Source of the DNA: Symbiodinium sp. CCMP2592
Lineage: Eukaryota; Sar; Dinophyceae; Suessiales; Symbiodiniaceae
Direction: 5' to 3'
Length of the DNA stretch: 64,000 nucleotides
NCBI GenBank assembly: GCA_905221615.1
Contig: CAJNDT010002824.1
Span: 302,501 to 366,500 of the forward strand
Shown here: piece after piece, positions 24,985-36,300 of the stretch
Position numbering within the stretch: position 1 is the first letter of the stretch
Layout: every line of letters begins with the position of its first letter
Position numbers and translations under genes: made by a program
The notes under the pieces: generated by a model
What the model was told of the DNA's origin: nothing
The model's input: the letters and a program-made list of their open reading frames with translations, nothing else
Database searches by the model: none

Positions 24985-26853
24985 GCAGGTCTTGAGCTCC
25001 GAGGGTGGGGCCTTGGACTCTGATGGGGCGGGGCGCCCCTGATTTTTAAATCCGAACCCTTACGGATCCTTGAACTCCGAGGGTGGGGCTTTGGACTGAT
25101 GGGGCACCCCTGATTCTTAAATCAAAGCTTTGACAGATGTTGAACTCCGAGGATGAGGACTTGGACTGCTTGAGCGCCCATGATTTTCGGATCACCGCCT
25201 CTTAGTGAGCTTGAACTCCGGGGGTGGGGCCTTGGACGCCCCTGGTTTTTTTAAATCAGAACTCTTACAAATCTTGAACTCCGAGGGTCGGGCCTTGAGT
25301 TGATGGGGCACCCCTGATTTCTAAATCACAACCCTTACAGATCTTGAACTCCGAGGGTGGGGCCTTGGACTCTGATGGGGCGGGGGCGCCCCTGATTTTA
25401 AATCAGAACCCTTACCGATCCTTGAACTCCGAGGGTGGGGCTTTGGACTGATGGGGCACCCCTGGTTCTTAAAGCAAAGCTTTGACAGATGTTGAACTCC
25501 GAGGATGAGGATTTAGACTGATGGAGCGCCCATGATTTTCAGAGCTTGAACTCCGGGGGTGGGGCCTTGGACGCCCCTGGTTTTTTTAATCAGAACTCTT
25601 ACAAATCTTGAACTCCGAGGGTCGGGCCTTGGGTTGATGGGGCACCCCTGAATTCTAAATCACAACCCTTACACATCTTGAATTTCCGAGGATGGGGCCT
25701 TGGACTCTGATGGGCCGGGGCGCCCCTGATTTTTAAATCAGAACCCTTACAGATCCTTGAACTCCGAGGGTGGGGCTTTGGACTGATGGGGCACCCCTGA
25801 TTCTTAAAGCAAAGCTTTGACAGATGTTGAACTCCGAGGATGAGGACTTGGACTGATGGAGCGCCCATGATTTTCAGATCACCGCCTCTTAGTGAGCTTG
25901 AACTCCGGGGGTGGGGCCTTGGACGCCCCTTGGTTTTTAATCAGAACACTTACAAATCTTGAACTCCGAAGGTCGGGCCTTGGGTTGATGGGGCACCCCT
26001 GATTTCCAAATCACAGCCCTTACAGATCTTGAACTCCGAGGGTGGGGCTTTGGACTCTGATGGAGCGGGGCGCCCCTGATTTTTAAATCAGAACCCTTAC
26101 AGATCCTTGAACTCCGAGGGTGGGGCTTTGGACTGATGGGGCACCCCTGATTCTTAAATCAAAGCTTTGACAGATGTTGAACTCCGAGGATGAGGACTTG
26201 GACTGATGGAGCGCCCATGATTTTCAGAGCTTGAACTCCGGGGGTGGGGCCTTGGACGCCCCTGGTTTTTTAATCAGAACTCTTACAAATCTTGAACTCC
26301 GAGGGTCGGGCCTTGGGTTGATGGGGCACCCCTGATTTCTAAATCACAACCCTTACACATCTTGAATTTCCGAGGATGGGGCCTTGGACTCTGATGGGCC
26401 GGGGCGTCCCTGATATTTAAATCAGAACCCTTACAGATCCTTGAACTCCGAGGGTGGGGCTTTGGACTGATGGGGCACCCCTGATTCTTAAAGCAAAGCT
26501 TTGACAGATGTTGAACTCCGAGGATGAGGACTTGGACTGATGGAACGTCCATGATTCTCAGATCACCACCTCTTAGTGAGCTTGAACTCTGAGGGTGGGG
26601 CCTTGGACTCTGATGGGGCGGGGGCGCCCCTGATTTTTAAATCAGAACCCTTACAGATCCTTGAACTCCGAGGGTGGGGCTTTGGACTGATGGGGCACCC
26701 CTGATTCTTAAAGCAAAGCTTTGACAGATGTTGAACTCCGAGGATGAGGACTTGGACTGATGGAGCGCCCATGATTTTCAGATCACCGCCTCTTAGTGAG
26801 CTTGAACTCCGGGGGTGGGGCCTTGGACGCCCCTGGTTTTTTTTAATCAGAAC
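24985..26853. repeat. Higher-order satellite, left arm
   Basis: Tandem subunits of about 65-75 bp share a CTTGAACTCCGAGGGTGGGG core followed by a GGGGC-CCCCTGAT segment. Five subunit types recur in fixed order, so the higher-order period is about 335-352 bp (unit starts near 25069, 25421, 25756, 26106 and 26440; a shortened 220-bp step follows). The array resumes after the retrotransposon at 36716. Confidence 0.95.
26849..26853. repeat. Target site duplication AGAAC (left)
   Basis: AGAAC directly precedes the LTR that starts at 26854 and is repeated at 36716-36720. Joining the flanks across one copy restores the normal satellite sequence AATCAGAACTCTTACAAATC. Confidence 0.97.
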
Positions 26854-27138
26854 TGCTGGAGTGAACCAGCAGGTTGAGTAGAGGATGCAAGTGGAGTGAT
26901 CAGGTCCCCTGCAAAACTCAACCCAGCCATAGCTCACACAAGGCGGAGATTTTACGCACAAGAAGAAAGCAAGCAAAAAGAAGTCTGTGCTACTTGGGCT
27001 TGGCACCTACAGATATGGTACATGTGTTGTTAAAATGTCATGCTCAAGGCGTTCTGTGCTTGGGCCTAAGAGCAACAAGGAAAAAGATTCCGCATGTACA
27101 CATAGCAAAGGCTTGCAAACGAGGCATGCACTTCAGCA
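26854..27138 (-). repeat. 3' LTR (285 bp)
   Basis: Reads TGCTGGAGTG...CTTCAGCA on the plus strand. It differs from the other LTR by T versus G (context GAGTGATCAGG) and by G versus A (context GCAAACGAGGC). Confidence 0.97.
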
Positions 27139-27148
27139 CTCCTCCTTC
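27139..27148 (-). promoter_or_regulatory. Polypurine tract
   Basis: Minus-strand GAAGGAGGAG immediately precedes the 3' LTR. This is the expected place for the primer of plus-strand DNA synthesis. Confidence 0.85.
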
Positions 27149-27351
27149 GCAGCCCCGCCAGGGAGTTGCGACCTACTTGCTACTGCAGGTCCAACCCGTC
27201 AGGGTGACGACACACCTACCCTGAACTACCTGGCAAAAGCTGGGCCAACTGCCCTCACTATGCGAGGGCTCTCAAGGCACCTCGTGTAGGAAAAAGACAC
27301 AGCTACGGATGAGCTCACTGAGAGATCCAACCCGTTAGGGTGGAGTAGTTC
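27149..27351 (-). other. 3' untranslated region of the retrotransposon
   Basis: Between the stop codon and the polypurine tract. It contains two related words, CCAACCCGTCAGGGTG (about 27191) and CCAACCCGTTAGGGTG (about 27330). Each is a CCC-N4-GGG mini-inverted repeat like the decamers found within the ORF. Confidence 0.6.
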
Positions 27352-30300
27352 CTACCCTGTGCTGTGCTGGGTGTGGTCTGCAGCGCTGCCGTGGCACTGC
27401 TGGCACACTTGAAACTCAACAAACCTGTGCGAGTGGGCGAGCGTGGAACAGGTCTTAGTGCGGTGGAGCTTGGTCCCTTCGGGGGTTGCAAAGTAACGCG
27501 TTGGTGCTCCACCTGCCTGCTCACGCGTGCGAGTTGTTTGTGAGGGACGGCGTCTGGGCGCTGCAGCAACAGACTGCGAGCTTGCTGCCTCCTCACGTGC
27601 AGAGATCTCGGCCTGGATGGCCTGCGCAGTTTGATCTCGAAGGCGCTGTAACTTGCGCGCCTTGCGGGGGCTCAGAGACAACACGGGTGTCCCTGCCTCT
27701 CGGCGGGAGATGATGCCTTGAAGGCACCACTTGAAGAACTCCCACACTGCAATGAAGCAGATACCAATGCAGATGATGGATACTGCCAACATCAAATCTG
27801 CATCAAGCGACACGGGGAGAGACAAGTCTTCTTCCTCGTCCGTTGTCTGGCTGGCAGCACCTACGACCTGAAAGAAGGCGAGCAGGACAGCGAAGGCACT
27901 CAGCTGCAGGTCTTGCTGCGCCACGGTCCCAGTGCCCACAGCTTGAGTTTCACTGTAGGCCTGAGCTTCCGCCCGGCGAGGTACGCCATGCTCGCGCAAA
28001 CCCCAGATGGCTGCGAGCTCAAGGATCCTCGCAGATGGCAGCGCCTTCGTCAGAAGATCTGCGGCCTGCTCAACTCCTGGGCAATAGACAGGGATGATCT
28101 CACCAGACTCATACTGCTCTCGAAGGTAGTTGGCGCGCACCCTTAGGTGGCGGGTTCGCCAAGACCCTTGGCCGATAGCGATGGCCAGTGCAGACTGTGA
28201 GTCAACCCTCAAAGTCTTGTCGAAGCTCGAAACCCCGAACTCGCTCAGCATGGCCTCTGCTGACTGAAGGGCAACTACAGCGTCAAGTCCAGCAACAAGC
28301 TCGGCTTCTGCGGTGCTGAGGGTGACAAAAGACTGTCGTGCTGAACGCCAGCACACCGGCGACCCGTGAAGGAAAACCACCCACCCCGTGTGAGAACGAT
28401 TCCCTTCCGGTGCATAGCTGGCATCACTATACGCGATCAATCCTGTGTCATCCGCATCAGCGGTGAGAGCCAGCGCCTTGGTACGCTGCACATACGCAAG
28501 GGCCTTCTCTGCAATGCGGATGGCTCGTTGCGGCGCCTTCGTGCTGAGAGAAGCAAGCACACAAGCAGTGAAAGCTAAGTCAGGCCGAGTGCGTTGGCTT
28601 AGCCACACGACTTCTCCAGTCAGCCTCTGTGCTGTTCGAACGGTCTCCTCGGTTGGGGACTCGTCCGTCAGGAGAGTGTCAAACGAAACAAGGTCACGCG
28701 GACAGGGGACCTTACCTAGTGCAGTGGGCTTCACGTCGTTGAGACGCAGCAGCTCTTCTGCGTAAGCCTGCTGGGACAACACAAACCCGGAACCTTGCAC
28801 TAGGATTTCAACCCCTAAAAACCTCAGCGGGTGCTCTGCGGTGGCAAGTGCGAGAGGCGTCGTCTTCCAGATGCCTTGGATGGCCGTGGCCAAGGCTTCG
28901 ATTACCTCTTTACTGCCTGCCAGCAAAAAGTCGTCAACGTAAGTGAGCAACCCTCCTACGACTACCCCGTCAGAGGTGCGAACAACACGCCACCAGTTTG
29001 GGTCCAACCTTCCTTGCTGGAGCTGCAGTTCAACTCCGTCAACAACACACCTCAGCGCCCGAAGTTGGCAGTCTCTAAAGTCCGACCAAAGCTTAGGCGA
29101 CTCCCTCAACCCGTACACAGCGTGCGTGAGGATCCAAAGCTCCCCTTCCTCTGCCAAACCTAGTCTCACTAGCAACCTAGGCGGTGTGAGAGCAAACACT
29201 GGAAAACCTCTGCCTTGCGGGATTGGGGTCAACAGAAAAGCTGAGGTGACATCTAGAGACCCGATGCACCAATTCCTCTTGGAGCTGATGATTACAAAAC
29301 AACGGAGTGTCTCTGCAGCAGCACCTGAAGCGTATACTTCAGACCCTGTGCCGGGGGCGTGGTTGCCACAAGCGACCAAGCGAGCCTTGCGTTTGTGGTA
29401 AGCTTGACCCTTCCGGGTAGCGAGGGCAGCGTCACCCTCAGAAGGGTCTGGTGGCTTGACTGTAAACACAAACTTAGACGGAACTACCTTCACTTCCTTA
29501 CGCCTAAGCCAACCTCCCGAACGGACCTCTGCAGGGGGCAGTCGCCGCACAGCCTTCTCAATGACACCGATCTCTTTGTGAATGGACGGCATCCACTTCT
29601 CGATGCATTGCTCTGCATCCCGAGGGTCTACAGTGTGGACTACCTGCAGTGGTTCTTGCAACCCGTCAAGCAACAGCTCCACGTTGGTAGTGTAAACCGG
29701 CTCAGACTTGCAAAGGGCGCAAGCTTCACTCGCGTCCGAGTCGTCAGACCTGAGAACACACAGCTGCTCACCTGTCTGCGGGTCTGGAACCCACAACTCC
29801 CACAGCACTGGTTGCTCCGGCAAGGAGTCTTCGCTTGAGCTCTCCTCCTCCTCAACCTGTGTCTCGGTGTCTGGTTGGCAAGCCAGCAGGGCGTGCTCAG
29901 ACTGGGTTCGCCTGTGGTCCGGCGAGTGTTTCAGGTTCCACGACACCTCCAGCTCTACAGTACCTGCTTCTACGGCTTGGGTTTCTTTCCAACCTCCGCC
30001 TTTAAGCACAGTCCCAGGCGCTAACTCAGAAGTCTTCCCGTCAGGGTGACGTGCCTTTGTCTCCTGAAGGGGCTCTTCTTCGAAGCAGTCAAACGCGTCT
30101 AGACGTCTCACGTCTTGCTGCTCAGTCAGCGGTAAACGTACCGACGCTGGGAGTGGAAAACCTAAAGCTTCAAGGCTTTGAAACTCGTGCTCAAGCTCTT
30201 TGCCTAACGTGTTGACAGTGTAGCCGACAAGCACTGCTCTCTCACCCTTCCAGGGAGTGGTGGCGTGGCGGCGAGTAGGGTCTAGGAAGAAGGGCTTACC

Positions 30301-33300
30301 GCGCTCTAACTTGTGAGTTGTCCCTAACCAGCGCCTGCCTTTGCCGTCTACCCGCTCCTCTACAGGGCCACTGACTAGGTCACAATGCTTGAGTTCTATC
30401 CACAAATCCCCTCCGTTAGGCGGGAGCTTCAAAGGGAGGACTACATTTGTGGATCCCTGCAGGTTGTGGTGGTCGGCGTGCACGGGTTGAACAGTGGAGT
30501 TAGACAACCAAAGCGAGGTGTACTCTGCTGTGGGTGCAACTGCCGAAAGCACCATATTCATAAGCTCTGTCAGCCAAGGCTTATCTGTGGTACCCCCTAA
30601 AACTCCTACGACACCTCCGTGACGGTACAACCCAGCTTTGTGTTGCAGCTGGGGCGCTGCTCTGCACACTTCGGCTAACACCCACAACGCTTCATCAAGG
30701 TCCCAGTCGTCCTCGATAAGCTCCGTAGCTAAACCTTCAAGGTCTTGTAGACTCAAGCGCGCTACACGGGCAGACTCCTCCTCAACCGGTGACACAGGCC
30801 CTTCCGGGTGTGGAGCTTCTGCTGGCGGCGGCAAGGGGGGCGGCGGGTCAAGTGCAAAGACGTCGTCAAGTCTCACACCAGCAGACCGCTTGCCGCGAAC
30901 CCTGCGTGGAGGTGGTGTGTGCTCCTCCTCAAGCGAGTCTCCTACAAACTGCAAGGGCGGTGGATCCGGAGAAACAAGGCGGGTGCGAACATGGAGTGTT
31001 TGCACAAAGCCGTTGCCAACACCATCGCTGCGCAACACGATGTGACCATCATTCACAGATGGTGACAACCCCATATACTTACCTTCAACCCATCTATCCT
31101 CCAAATCACCTTTCTTGCTAAAAAACTTTCGCTTCACGGAACACTTCCCTCCGAAATGGATGGCAAGTTTGGACTTCATGCCCAGCTGCTGCGCCCGTTG
31201 CTGAGCCGCAGCTGTCATGATTGCACAAGGCCACAAGGACGAGTCAACCTCGCCAGAGGTGAGAAGGGTTCGTGCTCGTGCTTTGAGCCAGCGCACGGTG
31301 TTCTCAGCAGAGCCGTTCTGCTGCGGAACGTCCCCTTCTGTTGTTGTTGTGCGGACTCCACGCTCGTGAAACCAAGCTCGAGTCCTTTTGTTGAAGAACT
31401 CACGACTGCGGTCTGTGTGGAAACGAAGCACGGGGAGGTTTAGGGACCGGGTAATGTACACCTGTTGGAGGGCATTGAGGATATCATCACCCTTGTTTGT
31501 GTGAAGTGGCACTGCAAACACCAGCCTCGCCATGTCAGGCGGTGTTTCGAGTTCACACCTGGCTGACTCCCAGGGATGCTCCTCGGCAACTTTGGCTGCA
31601 AACTCCCTAGGCCCTTCAACTCCTTCACCTTCCGCCTCCTCCTCTTCTTCCGCTAGACTTGGCTCGTGCAGGGAGTCCTCGTAATCCTCGCACGGGGGGC
31701 CTTCTGCTGCGGGAAAGGCCTCATCTGCAAGGTCATCCGTCCCTCCCGGGAGGAGTGCTGCATCATCAAACCCCTCGGTTTGGCTGGGGTCTGACTCCTC
31801 CTTCACTCCTCTGAGCCGTGGGAAGCGGTACGACACAGCGAGGAAGTACTTGAACGTGGCTGGTCGGTGGTTGCGGCTTTCTGGGTCTTTGCCCTTCACA
31901 CGGATGGGCCCCGCAATGTCGGCTGACATGCAATACACATCCGGGTGAACTACACCGTGGTGGCGGCGGCCGTTTCCGGCACCGTGCACGCAAACTGCAC
32001 AATCACGGCGGTAAGGCACGTGATTGTTCGCAACATGCTGTTCCCAATCCGCTTGGGTGAATTTCATGAGGCGGTAACATGGCCACCGTTGGAGTGCGTA
32101 CACGATGGCTTGCACAAACCCCGGCGCCCACACTGGAGACACACGGTTGTCGGCGCTAGAACAAACCTGCGGCACCTCCCCCTGCAACGCTTGCAAGTCT
32201 CTAAGGTCGGGCAAGTTTGTGCCAACAGTTGTGGGTTTATCGCCAGCGTGCCCCAACGGACCTTGACGGAAATGCACCTCAAACAAACCAGCCTCTTCAG
32301 CGTAAGCTTGCCACAGCGCGGTGTTCCAAAACGACGGAGCGCTACCCACAGCAGAATGGCTTGAAGCCATGTGGTGTTCAACCGACGGTTGCTCCAACAT
32401 GAATGCCACCATGGATGTTCCATTCGATGGGTTTGGGTGCACACGCCTCCCGGCGGTGGAGAGTGCATGCAACCACAACATGCGAGCATACAAACCCGTA
32501 TCACGATCAACGAGATCACGCTCGTCAGAGGTGAGAGTGCTCAGGCCAAACGGTTCAGTGGGCGAGCGGAGTGGATGTGGTCCATCGGCGCGGTGCCCTG
32601 TCATGGACCACGTGCGGGTTGGTGGACCTCCAATGACCGCCGCAACTCGTCCCAACTTTGCAACCTTAGCAAGAAGCGTCCAAAGCGGATCATGGTAAAG
32701 ATCTTGGCTCCTTGAGCGGCAAATGTCAAGCTCAACAACAACTGTATCCTGCGACTCCAATCGTTTGAAAGCCTTGTGCGAGCCAGGGCCCGCAAACAAG
32801 TGAACAACCCAATTGGATGCTCGATGAAGCGCCTTCCTCCTTCGCCGGTTGAGGTTTGGCATGCCTTCTTCAAGAGCCTTCCACAAAGTCTTGGAGTCCA
32901 CATCTTCCGATGGGAGTATGCCTGACAATGCACGGTCGGGCACATCCTGAAAGAATGGAGCTGTTGACACTGCCATGTGGCCCGATGCTGGCGCCGACGA
33001 GCTCACATGCTCAACCAAATGATCCCACCACGTGCGCTCCATTGCGATTTTCGCCTGTCTGATGCGATCCTTCCCCTCATCCGTTCTTCGCCTGAGCTCC
33101 TCAACCTGTTGCATTTTGTGTTCTTCCAACCGTGATATCAGCGTAAGGGCTTGGCTCTCAACCAATTCCGGGCAACCATTTTTGACCCTAAGCCTCAACG
33201 ACTTACCATCAGGAGGATACAGCTTGCAACTACCGGCGGACCAAACCAGCTTATACCCCAACTGCTCTATGATAGCACCCATGGGAACAATTGGCTGCAC

Positions 33301-36300
33301 TAGGCCGTCCCTTCCGGGTGGCAGTAGGAGAGTGCCCGCGCGCGTCAAACGCATGATTGTGCTTTGGTCGCCGGCTAGACTCACTTGCACTTCCTCTGCG
33401 GTCTCCCACTCCTCCTCAGATGAGGCTTGTCGCATGGGGTGAGTGGCACCGGAGTCGAGAAGGGCGTAGCCAATGAGAGGTGGTTGGGATGCAACGGGTG
33501 ATGGCTCCACAGCGGGCTCAACGGCAGGAGAATTCAAAATTTCCCGGTTTGGGGGGCCCGAAACCGGGAAACAACTTGAGGGCATGACGGAGCGAATCGT
33601 GAGCCTCTTCACCGAAGGATTAGGTGCCGAGGACTGTTGTGATGCAGTACTTAAGCCTTCCGGCTGAGGCTGAGGCGGATCGCTACGCGGTGGCTGGGCC
33701 TCGAGCTGCCTCAAAGCTTGGACTGCCTGTTGCATAAAGGACTCGAGCGTGACGGGCATGCCATTCGCGATAGGTGTAGCCTGCACTGGCGCTTGAGGTG
33801 TTGATGCTGATGGTGATGTTGCATCCTGTGCTGCTGCTGTGGTCCTTTGCACCGTGGGCTTATCGGGTGATTTGGCATCGGACTTCGCGCCCTTGCCAAC
33901 GGGACAATCCTTTGCACGATGCTCCTCAGAGCCACACACCAAACACTTTTTAAACCGCTCAGCCTTAGAGAGCTCGGTCATGGAATGTGGGAATTTGCAC
34001 TTAGGGCCATTTCTACACCCCTTCCGGGAGAGAAAGAACTTACACGGCTTGGCACCTGCTCCTCCCGAGCCTTTCCCCTGCCCCTGAGGTTGGTTTCCAC
34101 CACCTGGTGCATCTGTGGTTGCATTCAACGCTTGGGCTTTGGGATTGGTGACTACGCGCTTTGAGTCCAGTGCCCCAGCCATGGTTTCAAACTCACCCAG
34201 CAAATGCTTGTGGTAGTCTAAAACCTCTTCTCCCGATGGGTGCAGATCAATGTGCAGTGCACTACGCACGATTTGAGTGCGGAACTGCACATCTGGATGT
34301 TTGGCTATGTGTTGGGCTGTTACCGTGGTTAAACCACGGGCCAGAATGGACGGATCAGGGGCTACCATCCCGCACTCCAAACAACGACGATGCCAACGAC
34401 CCCACGACCTCAACAAGTTTACTCCTGCAACCACTTCCGTAAACTGCGGTGGATCATGCAAGTTCCTGAGTATGAGGTCGCGCTCATTGGTTCCACCTGG
34501 CTGGTAAATCGTATGGAGGCGGAACATGATGTGTGCTGCATTTTGAGTTGCCCTGCGTGCTACGATGTCCGATTTCACAGACGCATCCAGTGCTTCCAAC
34601 AGCATGGCACACGCCCTAGCGTTTACCCTTGACCACTTGCCCTCAACAACCTCCGCCCAATCATCAGGAGCCACCCTCAAACGCTCCACGGGGGACGAAA
34701 CACTCCAACGGGCAAATGCATCACGCGCCAACTGCAACACACTCGACCACCAAAGTTGAGAGCTGTCCGAAAGATCAACCATCAAGCCGCTCACCAATTC
34801 AAGCCAGTCTTGAAACTCCAAGGAGCCACCCGAAGGATTAGGCGCAACGAGTTTTGGCAAGGTGGTGATCCCTGGTTTAACCGTTTCGGGCACATCATCG
34901 CCTTTAACCTTGAGCTGTTGAGCCTGTAGGCTTTGCAGCTGTTGCACCCCCAAAACCAGAGCATCCAACACTGAACTTGGGGCTTGTGGTGTTGTGTCCT
35001 GCCCTCCTGGAGTCGATGCAACCTGAGCGCCTACAGCCTGAGAATATGGCACTTGCCCGTCCCTTCCGGGCGGCGGTGGCGGCGGTGGTGGCTGCCCTAC
35101 GTTGGTGGTAAAGCCATCTAAAACCGGTGGATTGGCTGGTCCACCTAAGCTCGGAGCCCTCAACTGCCCCAAACCCAGGATTTCGGGCTGAGAATGGGGG
35201 TTTGGGCCAGAAGAGGCCCGCTCAGGACCTGAAGCGAGTGGAACCTGTGCTGATTGAGCCATGGGCTCTGACACAGACCCAACCCTTCCGGGTGGTGTAG
35301 CACTGCCCGGCAGCCTTTGCGAACCTTGCAAGCCCGACCACAAGTTGGACCAAAACCCTGATGTGGATGCTGGAGCTCTCAGGGCCTCAATGACCTGATC
35401 AGCCAAAGTTGGGATGACAGGATTCGCACTTGGAGGCGCAGCACTGGGGAAAGGTTGAGGAGGGATTGGCGGGTGCCCACTAGGGGTCTGCGTTTGGATG
35501 CTCCTGGCAAGTGCTGCTTCCCTAATGGCTCGCTCCCTCTGCTCATTCGCCTCTGCTAGTTGCTGCCTTAACCTCTCATTTTCGGATTCCTGTGCCTGCG
35601 CTCTGGCCTCAAACCCTGCAAGCTGCCTGGCGACCTCTGCTTGGATAGCCTCCTGGGGTATTGACGACGTCTCCGTACGGCTAGGGGGCCGCTCAGGGGC
35701 TGCAGATCTAGGGTAGATGATGGGAGCCCGCTGCTCAAGAGCTTGCATGCGCTGCAGCGTTTCCGCATTAAGTAGCGGGGGTTCCCTTCCGGGACCCGGG
35801 GCAAAGGTAGTGGGTGTGCCGAGTGATCCCGGCTGCGGCGGCGAACTACTTGACCCCACACTCCCATCTGCCAAGGCCCTCGCCCTAGATGTTGCACCAG
35901 GGCTTGCGTGAACATGTACATGACGTGGCGGTGTCTGGGCCTGCACCTCAGTCCTTGCCACGCGGAACAACTCGGAAACACGAGACATAAAAACACCAGG
36001 GATACCCTCAACCATCTCGGTGATGGTGGTCAAACCCTGTTGCGAACGTGGGGTGACAAACCCCTCAACTCCAGGAGCTTCCTCAGTTGACCTTATGCCC
36101 CCCAAACCACCATCACCACTTTGGTCTGCAACCTCGCGGTCCTCACTCAAAGTGTCCTGACGGGGCTCAGTGTTGGCCCGTGGTCCTGGGCTTCCGCCCG
36201 GAGCTGCAAAGGCAAGTGGCATGCTTCGGGGCATACCCTGCTCAATCCCACCCTCACCGGTGGTCGACACATGTTGCAAGCCTTCTGCTGGGTCTGTGCT

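Noticed and set aside
24985..26853. CRISPR-like array
   Set aside because: The repeats are contiguous, diverged satellite subunits with no unique spacers, and the genome is eukaryotic.
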